DNA from: Halorussus gelatinilyticus
GTDB lineage: Archaea > Halobacteriota > Halobacteria > Halobacteriales > Haladaptataceae
NCBI RefSeq assembly: GCF_023238445.1
Contig: NZ_CP096658.1
Location: 1,674,001-1,738,000 of the forward strand
Length of the DNA stretch: 64,000 nucleotides
Direction of reading: 5' to 3'
Below are positions 44,148 to 53,873 of this stretch, in pieces; the first letter of the stretch is position 1, and every line of letters begins with the position of its first letter. The translations under genes were made by a program, and so were the position numbers. Below the pieces are notes generated by a model. The model searched no databases. It was given only the letters and a program-made list of their open reading frames with translations, and was not told the origin of the DNA.

Positions 44148-45363
44148 GGCGACTGCTTCGGAGTTCGCCGTCGACCCCGAGGAGACCATCGACCTGCTCC
44201 AGCGGATGGTCCGCATCCCGAGTCCGTACTTCGAGGAACACGACCTCGCCGAGTTCGTCTACGAGTGGCTGGACGACCGGGACCTCGACCCCGAGTACCA
44301 CCACGTCAGCGAACCCGAGATTACGGAGTACGAGGGCGACAACGTAATCGCACGCTTGGAGGGGTCCGACCCCGACGCGCCGACGCTCCTGCTGAACGCC
44401 CACATGGACACCGTGAAACTGGTCGAGGACTGGGAGGAGGACCCCTGCTCGGGGCGCATCGAGGACGGCAAACTCTACGGGCAGGGGGCCTGCGACATGA
44501 AGGCCGGTCTCGCGGCGGTGATGAAGGCGTTCGAGGCGCTCGCGGAGGTCGAGGCGAACGGCGAGTTGCGCGGCGACGTGCTTCTCACCGCGGTCGTGGA
44601 CGAGGAGGGTCCCTACGGACTCGGTACCGACCGACTCATCCGGGACGGCATCACCGACGACTGCGACGCCGCCATCGTGACCGAGCCGGGTCCCATCCTC
44701 GCACAGGAGGACATCGACAACCCCGCGCTCCTGCTCGGGGCGCGCGGGCGCTACCTCTACGACATCACGGTCAAGGGGAAAGCCGCTCACGGCTCGCAAC
44801 CTCACAAGGGCGTCAGCGCGCTGGTGGACGCCGGCCGACTCGCCGAGCGCCTGACCGAAATCGAGGTCGGGAGCCACGAGAAGTTGGGCGACGGGTCGGT
44901 CTGTCCCCTCATGCTGAACTCCGGCAGTCAGACGCTCTCGGTGCCCGAGCGCGCCCGTCTGATGGTGGACCGCCACGTCGTCATCGGTGAGAGCGAGGAG
45001 CGAGTGCGCGCCGACGCCGAGCAGGCCGTCGCGGACCTCGACCTCGACAGCGAGGTCGAGATTCGCTTCCGGGAGGCTCCCGACCCCGGCATCAAGTACG
45101 GTCCCTACGTCACCGACGAGGACCACCCGCTCGTCGGCGCTCTACAGGACGCGACGCGGAGCGTCGCGGGCACCGACCCCGCACTCGGCTACTTCGCCAG
45201 CGTCGGCGACTTCAACTATCTGGGCGACCGCGCGGGCCTGCCGACGGTCATCGTCGGGCCGGACGGCGAGAACATCCACGGCGCGGGCGAGTTCGTCTAC
45301 ACCGACGAAGTGGTCGAAGTGGCCGACATCGTGACCGAAACGGCGGCGAAGTTCTGCGGGTAG
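44140..45363 (+). CDS. M20 family deacylase/peptidase (ArgE/DapE type)
   Basis: A 407-residue metallohydrolase that starts at the ATG at 44140, inside the permease gene; a GTG 33 bases upstream is less likely. Metal-site motifs are LLLNAHMDTVK, GQGACDMKAGLAA and TAVVDEEGPYG, followed by VTEPG. The dimer domain has AHGSQPHKGVSAL. It probably releases a free amino acid from an acylated or peptide substrate brought in by the permease. It converges with a D-2-hydroxyacid dehydrogenase gene. Confidence 0.9.
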   Translation: MTEATASEFAVDPEETIDLLQRMVRIPSPYFEEHDLAEFVYEWLDDRDLDPEYHHVSEPEITEYEGDNVIARLEGSDPDAPTLLLNAHMDTVKLVEDWEEDPCSGRIEDGKLYGQGACDMKAGLAAVMKAFEALAEVEANGELRGDVLLTAVVDEEGPYGLGTDRLIRDGITDDCDAAIVTEPGPILAQEDIDNPALLLGARGRYLYDITVKGKAAHGSQPHKGVSALVDAGRLAERLTEIEVGSHEKLGDGSVCPLMLNSGSQTLSVPERARLMVDRHVVIGESEERVRADAEQAVADLDLDSEVEIRFREAPDPGIKYGPYVTDEDHPLVGALQDATRSVAGTDPALGYFASVGDFNYLGDRAGLPTVIVGPDGENIHGAGEFVYTDEVVEVADIVTETAAKFCG

Positions 45364-45387
45364 TCGGGCGAAGGAACGCCCGCGCCG

Positions 45388-46413
<1,026 letters not shown>

Positions 46414-46607
46414 TCACAAGGGGCTCGGTGGGGGTAACCCTCGTCACTGCCGCCGACAGTGAGTAGGCGGGTCGGCCTGAAAAACATCACGTAGTGGCGG
46501 TCGTCTCTCCCTCGGCCGTACTTGCTGGCGTATTCGTTCCGGACGATTAGCCGGGGCTCACAAATAGCGTAATTTTGTCTGGCGTACGAGGCCACGCGCG
46601 CCCCGAC

Positions 46608-47921
46608 CTACTCGCTCTCTCGCCACTCCGTCAGTCCCCGAAGTTCGTCCGCGACGGCCGAAATCCCGGCGTCGTCCAGCACGCCGCGCTCGGTAATCAC
46701 GCCCGAAACCGCGTCCGCGGGCGTCGCGTCGAAGGTCGGATTCAGAACCGCCACGTCCGCCTCGCCGTCGTACACCGCCGCGGGGTCGCCCTCCTCCGGA
46801 TGCACCGCGTCGTCGGTCCGAACCTTGTCGCTCGCGGCCACGGCGTGGACGGGAACGCCCTCCCGATTCGCGGCCAGCGCCGCGCCCCGCGTGCCGGTCT
46901 TGTTCACGACGCGGCCGTCCGGCAGTATCGCGTCCGCGCCGACGACCACGCGGTCCACGTCCTCGGTCGCCAGCACGTGGGCGGTCGCGGCGTCGGTGTG
47001 GAGCGTCGTGTCGGGACCCGAATCGCCCGCGGTCGCCGCCAACTCCTCGGCGACCCCGACGCCCTCCCGCGCCGGGCGCGACTCGGCGACGAAGACCTCG
47101 TCGGCCGCGGACAGGGCGTCCAGCACGGTTCCGGACCGCGAGAGGGTCAGCACCGACTCGCCGCGAATCTCGGCGGCGGCGTTCGCGGCGGCCCGCTCGT
47201 CCACGCGATAGGCGCGCTCGATGCCCTCGCGGGCGGCGCGCTCGACGGCTTCGGCGCTGAGGTCGTTCTCGTCCGCGCTCACGTCGCCCTCGTCCGCGAT
47301 GGCCGACGCCGCGGCGTCGGCCATCGCGCGGTTCACGCGATTGGCGACCGCGGCCATGCTCGGGCGGGCGTCGAGCAGTCGCTCGGCGATCGCGACGAGT
47401 TGGGGCCACCTGTCGGCGTCGGGGTCGTTCGCGGCGAACGACCCCGCCCGGTCGCGGAGGACCTCCAGCGCCCGGACCGAGAGATACGCCGACCCGTGGT
47501 CCGAATCCTCGGCGATTCGCTGGGCGGTCGGCCCGACCCGCGAGTAGGAGGCCCAGAGGTTCGGGACTGTCTCGCGCCGGAGGATTTCGGTCGGATGGAC
47601 CCACTCGAACTCGGCGGTCTCCCAGTCGGTCTCGACGTCCCGGCGCTCGCAGTCGAAGCAGTAGGGGTGGACGGTCCACTCGGTGTCGATGTTCTCGTCC
47701 TCGAGGGTGAACGGCACGCCCGCCCGAGCGAGCGTGCAGGCGTCGAGTAGTCCGGTCTCCTCGGCTATCTCCTCGCGGGCCGCCCGGTCGGGGTCGCCCT
47801 CGGCGTGGCCCGCGACGCCGCCCCACGCGCCGGGGTAGGAGCCGACTTCCGCGGAGCGGCGCAGGAGCAGCACTTCGCCGCGATTCCGCAGGAAGCAGGT
47901 GACGACGTGCGTCTCGTCCAT
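46608..47921 (-). CDS. NUDIX hydrolase fused to an eIF2B/isomerase-like domain
   Basis: A 437-residue protein from the ATG at 47921. Residues 1-150 are a NUDIX domain with box GHAEGDPDRAAREEIAEETG. Residues about 165-437 are an eIF2B-alpha/ribose-1,5-bisphosphate isomerase-like domain with AESRPAREG, VGADAILPDG and NKTGTRGAALAA. Where active isomerases have a Cys in a THCNS-like motif, this reads LTLSRSG, so the Cys is absent while the Asp is present. The fusion suggests a nucleotide- or sugar-phosphate role; isomerase activity is doubtful. Confidence 0.88.
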   Translation of the reverse strand: MDETHVVTCFLRNRGEVLLLRRSAEVGSYPGAWGGVAGHAEGDPDRAAREEIAEETGLLDACTLARAGVPFTLEDENIDTEWTVHPYCFDCERRDVETDWETAEFEWVHPTEILRRETVPNLWASYSRVGPTAQRIAEDSDHGSAYLSVRALEVLRDRAGSFAANDPDADRWPQLVAIAERLLDARPSMAAVANRVNRAMADAAASAIADEGDVSADENDLSAEAVERAAREGIERAYRVDERAAANAAAEIRGESVLTLSRSGTVLDALSAADEVFVAESRPAREGVGVAEELAATAGDSGPDTTLHTDAATAHVLATEDVDRVVVGADAILPDGRVVNKTGTRGAALAANREGVPVHAVAASDKVRTDDAVHPEEGDPAAVYDGEADVAVLNPTFDATPADAVSGVITERGVLDDAGISAVADELRGLTEWRESE

Positions 47922-47946
47922 GCGCGACACGTCGGTCCCGAGCGGC

Positions 47947-47953
47947 AAAAAAA
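47947..47953 (-). promoter_or_regulatory. TATA-like T-run before the NUDIX-eIF2B gene
   Basis: Seven T on the minus strand lie 26-32 bases before the ATG at 47921, and 16 bases after the stop of the upstream gene. It may serve as promoter for this gene and as terminator T-run of the upstream gene. Confidence 0.45.
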
Positions 47954-47968
47954 GCGGTCGTCGGCGAG

Positions 47969-49555
47969 TTAGCTCGTCGTCGTCGTCGTGGCGTTCGCGT
48001 CGCCCGACTCCGTCGCGTTCGTCACGGTGACCGGTCCGACTTCGGGTCGGATCTCCGAGAGACCCGCGACGGTCGGCGCGTTCACGATGGTCACGTTCCG
48101 GCCGTCGATGTCCACGTAGAACGCGTCGGCGAACTTGCCCTCCGGGATGCGCCACGCGTTGGGGCCGACCTGCTGGCCGCCCCAGTACTTCAGGAGTCGC
48201 TGGTAGCCGGTCACGAACTGCTGGGCGTTCTGCGGCGAGTCCCACACGAGTCTCCAGACGTAGCCGAGCGACCCGTTCTCGTTCTCGTAGACGTGGAGTC
48301 GATCGCCGTCCCACCCCGTCGTGTAGTTCGACTCGTAGTTCAGCGGGTCGAATTGGCTGACGTTGCCCGTCTGGTTGTAGTCGAACCACTCGTTCGCCGG
48401 AATCAGTTGCGTCTGGCCCTGACTGTGGTAGTACGGGTAGACGAACGACATCATCGCCGCGGCCTCGCCGAGTCGGCCGTAGCCGGGCCGGTCGGGCGCT
48501 CGCACGCGCGACCAGCCCTCGGCCGCGGTGTCGTTCAACGTCACGTTGGTCGGCGGGTCGCTCTCGTACCGGAGCGGGTGGATGACCTGCTCGGTACTCT
48601 CGGGCAGGTCCTCGTAGAGCGCGTTCACGGCGTCCCAACCGCCGACGTTCTGCACCATGCGGACGAACGCCGGGCCGTCGCTGTAGGGCTGGTACTTCAT
48701 GAGGTAGACGCCGATGTTGGCGAGCTGGCCCGTGCTACCGCGCTGTGGCGCGTCGAGACACTCCCAGTTCGCGGCGCACTGGCGTTCGTAGAGCGTCTCG
48801 GTGTAGCTCGCGTCCCCCTCGACGACGCCGCTTTGGGCGTTCACTTGGTCGCGCAACTTCGCGTCGAACGGAGTTCCCGAGAGGTCGAACTGCTGGTCCT
48901 GCCACGCGTGCATCAGTTCGTGAGCCAGCGTGAGTTCGTCGATTCGCAGGTCCTCGGTGCTCTCGGCGATGACGACTATCTGGTCGTTCCGCGGGCTATA
49001 GTACCCGAGGACGCCGCTGCCGCGGTTCGCGTTCTGGACCGCCAGCGAGTCCTCGTCCTCGCCGACGAGGAACAGCGCCTCGAACTTCGCGTTGTCGAAC
49101 TTCCGGAGTCCCTCCGAGGCGTTTCCGCCCGACTGCTGGTTGCGGTACTCCTCGCGGCTGACGACCGACACCGGCACGCGCTGGTCGAACTCGACGCACC
49201 GCACCGCCTCGACGCGGGCCATCGTCCGCGAGACAATCTTCCGGCGCTCGGCCTTCTGGACCCCGTCGTCCTGATTCACGTCGATAGACGCGTCGTACCA
49301 GAGCCCGTTCTCCCACCCTTTCACGTCGGTCTCGGGGGCCGACCCGTTCTCGGGCGGGGTCGCCGCGCAACTCGTCGCGTTGCTCCCGTTCTCCGCCGTC
49401 CCGCTCCCGTCCTGTGCGCTCGCGCTCGGCGTCCGTTCGGTCGGGGTCGCCGCCTCGTCGGCGGCCGTCGCCCCGAGCGTCGCCCCCGCCACGCCGGACC
49501 CGAGCATCGTTATTACCAATAGTACGACTGTCAACGTCCTGCTCTGTGAAACCAT
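47969..49555 (-). CDS. Hvo_1808-family surface protein
   Basis: A 528-residue exported protein. A Sec-type signal peptide spans about residues 1-32 (VVLLVITMLGSGVAGATLG). After a Thr/Ser/Asn-rich stretch the family core begins (YDASIDVNQDDGVQ). Near 212 lies HELMHAWQDQQFDL, a zinc-protease-like HExxH, with a possible third ligand Glu in VVEGDASYTE. The family is haloarchaeal and predicted to be surface-bound; protease activity is an inference from the HExxH motif. Confidence 0.88.
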   Translation of the reverse strand: MVSQSRTLTVVLLVITMLGSGVAGATLGATAADEAATPTERTPSASAQDGSGTAENGSNATSCAATPPENGSAPETDVKGWENGLWYDASIDVNQDDGVQKAERRKIVSRTMARVEAVRCVEFDQRVPVSVVSREEYRNQQSGGNASEGLRKFDNAKFEALFLVGEDEDSLAVQNANRGSGVLGYYSPRNDQIVVIAESTEDLRIDELTLAHELMHAWQDQQFDLSGTPFDAKLRDQVNAQSGVVEGDASYTETLYERQCAANWECLDAPQRGSTGQLANIGVYLMKYQPYSDGPAFVRMVQNVGGWDAVNALYEDLPESTEQVIHPLRYESDPPTNVTLNDTAAEGWSRVRAPDRPGYGRLGEAAAMMSFVYPYYHSQGQTQLIPANEWFDYNQTGNVSQFDPLNYESNYTTGWDGDRLHVYENENGSLGYVWRLVWDSPQNAQQFVTGYQRLLKYWGGQQVGPNAWRIPEGKFADAFYVDIDGRNVTIVNAPTVAGLSEIRPEVGPVTVTNATESGDANATTTTTS

Positions 49556-49708
49556 TACCCACTTCTCCCCCGTGGACAGTCACGGCCGCGTCGGGGATAA
49601 AGGTCAGCGTCGGGCGGGCGAGTCGGCCGACCGCGACGCCCGGTCGAGCGGGCGACGCGGTCGCGAACCGCCTCCACGCTTTTCCCGGCCGGGGTTCAAC
49701 GGGTTTGC

Positions 49709-50248
49709 ATGGTCGAAATCGCCATCGTCAGTGACACCCACGTCCCGTCGCGTGCGGACCGAATCCCCGAGTGGGTCGCCGACCGCGTTCGAGACGCCGA
49801 CTACACCGTCCACGCGGGCGACTTCGACAGTCCCGCGGCCTACGAGACCGTCGCGGACCTCGCGGGAGAGAACTTCACCGCGGTCGCGGGGAACATGGAC
49901 CCCGGTTCGCTCGACCTGCCGAAAGTCGCTACGGTCGAGGTCTCGGGGACGACCTTCGTCGTGACCCACGGCACCGCCGCCACGGAGGAGGAGTACGAGG
50001 CGACCGTCGCCGAGGCGGTCAGCGAGGAACTGACCGGGCCGGGCATCGCGGTGGCGGGCCACACCCACGCGCTCGTGGACGACGACATCGAGGGCATCCG
50101 GTTCCTGAATCCGGGGAGCGCGACCGGCGCGGACCCCGCCAACGTGGCGACGATGCTGACCGTCGAGATTCTGGAGGGCGACGTGAGCGTCGAAGCGTAC
50201 GTGGAGGACGAGCGAGTCGAGGAGTTCGAGGAGTACCCGGAGCGATAA
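49709..50248 (+). CDS. YfcE/MJ0936-type metallophosphodiesterase
   Basis: A 179-residue calcineurin-fold enzyme with all metal ligands: SDTHVPSR, HAGDFDS, GNMDP, THGT and GHTHALV. The length matches the MJ0936 family, small phosphodiesterases with broad substrates in vitro. TTTTCCC about 30 bases upstream may be its TATA element. A terminator hairpin follows at 50284-50304. Confidence 0.9.
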   Translation: MVEIAIVSDTHVPSRADRIPEWVADRVRDADYTVHAGDFDSPAAYETVADLAGENFTAVAGNMDPGSLDLPKVATVEVSGTTFVVTHGTAATEEEYEATVAEAVSEELTGPGIAVAGHTHALVDDDIEGIRFLNPGSATGADPANVATMLTVEILEGDVSVEAYVEDERVEEFEEYPER

Positions 50249-50283
50249 CGGGGCGACGTTCCCGCCCGTTCGTCGTATCGCTT

Positions 50284-50304
50284 GCCCGTTTCGGGCGGGT
50301 TTTT
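50284..50304 (+). terminator. hairpin with T-run between phosphodiesterase and cofE
   Basis: GCCCG-TTT-CGGGC followed by GGG and TTTTT resembles an intrinsic terminator, 35 bases after the phosphodiesterase stop. The T-run also sits 26-30 bases before the cofE start, so it may double as the cofE TATA element. Confidence 0.5.
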
Positions 50305-50329
50305 ACCGACAACGCGCCAACCCCACTGC

Positions 50330-51121
50330 ATGAACGTGTTCGCGGTGCCGGGACTCCCCGAGGTCCGGCCGGGCGACGACCTCGCGGCCCTCGTCGAGGC
50401 GCAGGCCGACCTGCGGGACGACGACGTACTGCTGGTCGCCAGCACCGTCGTCTCGAAGGCCGAGGGGCGTCGCGCCGACTTGGAGGACTTCCCGGCGGGA
50501 CCGAGAGCGAGGGAGATCGCGGAGCGACTGGAAGCCATCTCCGGCGAGGAGAAGGACCCACGGTTCGCGCAGGCCGTGCTGGAGGAGAGCACCGAGATTA
50601 TCGTGGAAGCGCCGTTCCTGCTGACCGCCACGAAGTTCGGCCACGTCGGGGTCAACGCGGGCATCGACCGCTCGAACGTCGGCGGAGCGGGCGACGGCGA
50701 AGCGAGCGACGACGGCGCGGACTTGTTGCTGCTCCCCGAACGCCCGAGCGAGAGCGCGGCCCGGATACGCGAGAACCTCGACTCCGACCCCGCGGTCGTC
50801 GTCACCGACACCTCCGGGCGACCCTTCCGGCACGGCCAGCGCGGGGTCGCAATCGGGTGGGCGGGCATCCCGGCCTCGCGCGACTGGCGCGGCGAGGAGG
50901 ACCGCGACGGCCACGAACTCGAAGTCACCGTGGAGGCCGTGGTGGACGAACTCGCCGCGGCCGCGAACCTCGTGACCGGCGAGGGCGACGGCGGCCTGCC
51001 CGTGGCGGTCGTCCGCGACTGGGAGTTCGGCGACCACGAGGGAAGCGACAACCTCTACCGCGACGTGGACGGCGACTTCGTCCGGCAGGCGCTCCGGGGG
51101 TGGGAGTTTGCGCGGGATTGA
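50330..51121 (+). CDS. cofE: coenzyme F420-0:L-glutamate ligase
   Basis: A 263-residue CofE from the ATG at 50330. Family motifs are VFAVPGLPEVRPGDDL, VVASTVVSKAEGR, and TDTSGRPFRHGQRGVAIGWAG. It adds L-glutamates to the F420 side chain using GTP. A Glu/Asp/Gly insert lies near 120-135. It overlaps the mer-like gene by 14 bases, tying synthesis of F420 to an F420-using enzyme. Confidence 0.93.
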   Translation: MNVFAVPGLPEVRPGDDLAALVEAQADLRDDDVLLVASTVVSKAEGRRADLEDFPAGPRAREIAERLEAISGEEKDPRFAQAVLEESTEIIVEAPFLLTATKFGHVGVNAGIDRSNVGGAGDGEASDDGADLLLLPERPSESAARIRENLDSDPAVVVTDTSGRPFRHGQRGVAIGWAGIPASRDWRGEEDRDGHELEVTVEAVVDELAAAANLVTGEGDGGLPVAVVRDWEFGDHEGSDNLYRDVDGDFVRQALRGWEFARD

Positions 51122-52130
51122 ACTCACGCCGGAACACCCCGTTCCGGACCTCGTGGAACTCGGCCGGCGGGCCGAAGCGGAAGGATTCGACACCCTCTTC
51201 GCCAGTTGCCACTACAACAACCGCGACCCGTTCGTCGTCCTCGACAGGGTGGCCGCGGCGACCGACGACCTCCGACTCGGACCGGGCGTGGCGAACCCCT
51301 ACGAGAGCCACCCCGTCTCGCTGGCCTCGCGGGTCGCCACGCTCGACGAGGCCAGCGACGGCCGGGCGGTCTGCGGTCTCGGCGCGGGCGACCGCTCGAC
51401 GCTCCGGAACCTCGGCTTCGAGCGCGACAGACCGCTCCGGCGCGTGCTGGAGGCGATGAAAGTCTCTCAGAAGCTTTGGGCCGGCGAGCGCGTGGACCAC
51501 GACGGGACCTTTCGGGCGACCGACGCGGGCCTGAACTACGCCGACGCCATCGGCGCAGGTGACGATGACGACGCCGACGCAATTAGCGAGATTCCGGTCT
51601 ACGTCGGCGCGCAGGGACCCCACATGATTCGGATGGCGGCGAAGCACGCCGACGGCGTGCTGGTCAACGCCTCTCACCCCGACGACTTCGCGTGGGCCGA
51701 CGAGCGGGTCGCGGAGGGGCTGGCCGAGCGGCCGGAGTCGCGGGGCGGCCGCGAGGCGTTCGACTTCGCGGCCTACGCCAGCGTCAGCGTCGCCGACGAG
51801 ACCGAGGACGCTCGAGAGGCCGCGCGCCCGCCGGTCGCGTTCATCGCGGCCGGGGCGGCCCCGCCGGTCCTCGACAGGCACGGCATCGACCGCGATGTGG
51901 CCGAGCGAATCGGTGAGGCCATCGAGTCCGGCGAGTTCTCCGAGGCCTTCGAGCTGGTGACGCCCGCGATGATAGACGCCTTCTGCATCGCCGGCACGCC
52001 GGACGAGGCCGCAGAAAAGGTCGCGGGCGTCTTGGAGTACGCGGACAGCTTCGTCGCCGGGTCGCCGCTCGGTCCGGACCCGGCGGAGGCCGTCGAACTC
52101 GTCGCGGCGGCGCTGGACGAGGCCGAGTAG
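51108..52130 (+). CDS. mer: F420-dependent luciferase-like oxidoreductase (Mer-like)
   Basis: A 340-residue LLM-family enzyme beginning at a TTG (51108, MRGIELTPEHPV) inside cofE. The fold features include AEAEGFDTLFASCHYNNRDP, LRLGPGVANPYESHPVSLAS and GLGAGDR. It matches the haloarchaeal Mer group (5,10-methylenetetrahydromethanopterin reductase-like), which is thought to reduce methylenetetrahydrofolate with F420H2 or a related cofactor. The non-ATG start and the 14-base overlap imply translational coupling. Confidence 0.86.
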   Translation: MRGIELTPEHPVPDLVELGRRAEAEGFDTLFASCHYNNRDPFVVLDRVAAATDDLRLGPGVANPYESHPVSLASRVATLDEASDGRAVCGLGAGDRSTLRNLGFERDRPLRRVLEAMKVSQKLWAGERVDHDGTFRATDAGLNYADAIGAGDDDDADAISEIPVYVGAQGPHMIRMAAKHADGVLVNASHPDDFAWADERVAEGLAERPESRGGREAFDFAAYASVSVADETEDAREAARPPVAFIAAGAAPPVLDRHGIDRDVAERIGEAIESGEFSEAFELVTPAMIDAFCIAGTPDEAAEKVAGVLEYADSFVAGSPLGPDPAEAVELVAAALDEAE

Positions 52131-52140
52131 AACGAGAGCG

Positions 52141-52347
52141 TTACTGGCGCTGTGCAGGCGGCTTCCCGGCGGAGTCGGGCACGATGAATTCGATAGCCGC
52201 GCCTGCCGCGAGGTACGCCAGCACGAGCGACGACCCCGCGACGAAGACGAACCCGACCGCCAGCAGGATGATGGAGGTGGGGAACGCCAGCGCGGCGTCG
52301 GTGAAGTAGCCGATCATGTCCACGACGTTCTGGATGATGCTCGCCAT
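52141..52347 (-). CDS. small membrane protein, two helices
   Basis: A 68-residue protein from the ATG at 52347 (MASIIQNVVDMIGYF). Two hydrophobic segments (about residues 20-38 and 42-56) are followed by a polar tail with PDSAGKPPAQRQ. The frame continues upstream to 52731, but that part is Ser-rich and antisense to the divergent gene. Function is unknown. Confidence 0.65.
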   Translation of the reverse strand: MASIIQNVVDMIGYFTDAALAFPTSIILLAVGFVFVAGSSLVLAYLAAGAAIEFIVPDSAGKPPAQRQ

Positions 52348-52468
52348 GTCTACACGTTTGGAGTCGGGACACTTGTTTGCTCCGTATGCGCGTCGGAAGC
52401 GACAGGGGCGACGACGACCCCGCCGACGCTCCGCTACCCTTACGACGGGGGCCTCCGTAGTCGAGGGC

Positions 52469-52870
52469 GTGCCAGAGGACGCTTCGCTCGACGCCTTCGC
52501 TTCGACCGACGAGGACGCCGCGCAACCGACCGCCGTCGAGTCCGAGGCCGCCGAATCCGAAACTGCCGACTCTGAAAACGCTAACTCCGATTCTGACGGC
52601 CTCGAAACCACCGACTCCGATACCGCTGACTCTGAGACCGATGGGTCCGAGACAGGCGGTTCGGAAGCCCCGTCCGACGATTCGGCGGTCGCGGAATCGT
52701 CGGACGACTCTCCTCCGACCGTCGAGGACACCGACCCCGCCGTCTCGACCTACCGATGGTCGCCGGAGGACGGCGAGTGCGCCGACTGCGGTGAGGCGAC
52801 CGAGCGCCGCTGGCGGGCCGACGGCGAACGCGGCGGCGCGCTGGTCTGTGCCGACTGTAAAGAGTGGTGA
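52469..52870 (+). CDS. DUF7573-like acidic protein with C-terminal zinc ribbon
   Basis: A 133-residue protein starting at a GTG (52469, VPEDASLDAFASTDED). The N-terminal motif EDASLDAF and the C-terminal ribbon CADCGEATERRW...VCADCKEW match the haloarchaeal DUF7573 type. The middle 75 residues are a low-complexity Ser/Asp/Glu tract with repeated SET/SDS steps. The paired CxxC motifs probably bind zinc; the role is unknown. Confidence 0.72.
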   Translation: MPEDASLDAFASTDEDAAQPTAVESEAAESETADSENANSDSDGLETTDSDTADSETDGSETGGSEAPSDDSAVAESSDDSPPTVEDTDPAVSTYRWSPEDGECADCGEATERRWRADGERGGALVCADCKEW

Positions 52871-52900
52871 GTCACCGCGGGGCGGTCGGCCCGCTCGTCG

Positions 52901-53509
52901 CTACTCCTCTTTCAGCATGCGCTCCTCGACGTACGCGTCCAGTTCGTCGAGGACGGCGCGCGCGGCGTCCGGGCGGTCGGTCGCCACGTACTCGCCCATC
53001 GCGCCGTTGGCGACGGTCAGCAGGAACGAGGCGGTCCGGTCGGGGTCCACCTCCCGGAAGGTGCCTTCCTCGATACCGTCCCTGACGATGTCGGCGATGT
53101 AGTCGCGGAAGAACCGATTGCTCCGAGTGAAGTGGTCCCGGTAGTCGGGGTCGTTGACCGCCTGCGCGCGGAGTTCCACGACGATGCCCGCGAACTCCTC
53201 GCTCTCGGCGTCTTCCGGGACGGCGAGCGCGCCGACGAACGACCGGAGTCGCTCGTCGGCGCGGGTCCCCTCGCACAGCGTCATCCCCTCCTCGAGGTGG
53301 TCGAGGATGAATTCGAGGAAATCGACCAACAGGTCGTCCTTCCCGTCGTGGTGGTGATAGAGCAGCGACTTGCTCTTGCCGAACTCGTCGGCGATGCGCT
53401 GAATGGTCAGGTCGGCGTAGCCGTACTCCACCAGCGCCTGATAGGTGGCTTCCATGATTGCCGTGCGAGTGTCGTCGGCCGAGTCGTCGAAGAGACCGTC
53501 GGGCGGCAT
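52901..53509 (-). CDS. TetR/AcrR family transcriptional regulator
   Basis: A 202-residue repressor-type protein. The HTH occupies about 12-58: RTAIMEATYQALVEYGYADL, IQRIADEFGKSKSLLYHHHD. The C-terminal ligand domain has IVVELRAQAV and fits the TetR_C branch. No efflux gene is adjacent. An inverted repeat at 53609-53634, 100 bases upstream, is a candidate self-regulation site. Confidence 0.9.
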   Translation of the reverse strand: MPPDGLFDDSADDTRTAIMEATYQALVEYGYADLTIQRIADEFGKSKSLLYHHHDGKDDLLVDFLEFILDHLEEGMTLCEGTRADERLRSFVGALAVPEDAESEEFAGIVVELRAQAVNDPDYRDHFTRSNRFFRDYIADIVRDGIEEGTFREVDPDRTASFLLTVANGAMGEYVATDRPDAARAVLDELDAYVEERMLKEE

Positions 53510-53608
53510 GTGGGTGAGTGTATACGTAGCACCGAGAGAACCTTTAACCCTCGGGTCTCGCTTAGGATAATCTATTACTCAACCGTTAAAAACGAGATAG
53601 GTATCGGC

Positions 53609-53634
53609 CGAAACGCCTCGGGCGAGGCGTTTCG
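53609..53634. promoter_or_regulatory. inverted repeat upstream of the TetR-type gene
   Basis: CGAAACGCCTCG pairs exactly with CGAGGCGTTTCG across two G bases. It sits 100 bases upstream of the tetR-like start. Its CGAAACGCC arm is shared with the palindrome at 12681-12710. No gene is seen in 53510-53873. Confidence 0.5.
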
Positions 53635-53873
53635 AGTGCGCTGTTCGTTGCGGACTCGGAACGGCCACCCGTCGAGCGCTCCGGACTCGCTTTCCGGACC
53701 GTCTCTCCGCGCGTCCGGCGTCGCACCGCGTCGTCTGCGGCTTCCGAACACGTTCTTGCCGGGACAAAAGTTTCAAAGGTGGCCTCGCAACGTACGAGTA
53801 GTATCCGCACGCTTCGGCGGCCAGCGGTTCGGTCGCCGAGACCGTCGCCCTCCGCGTGCTGACTCACCTACCC

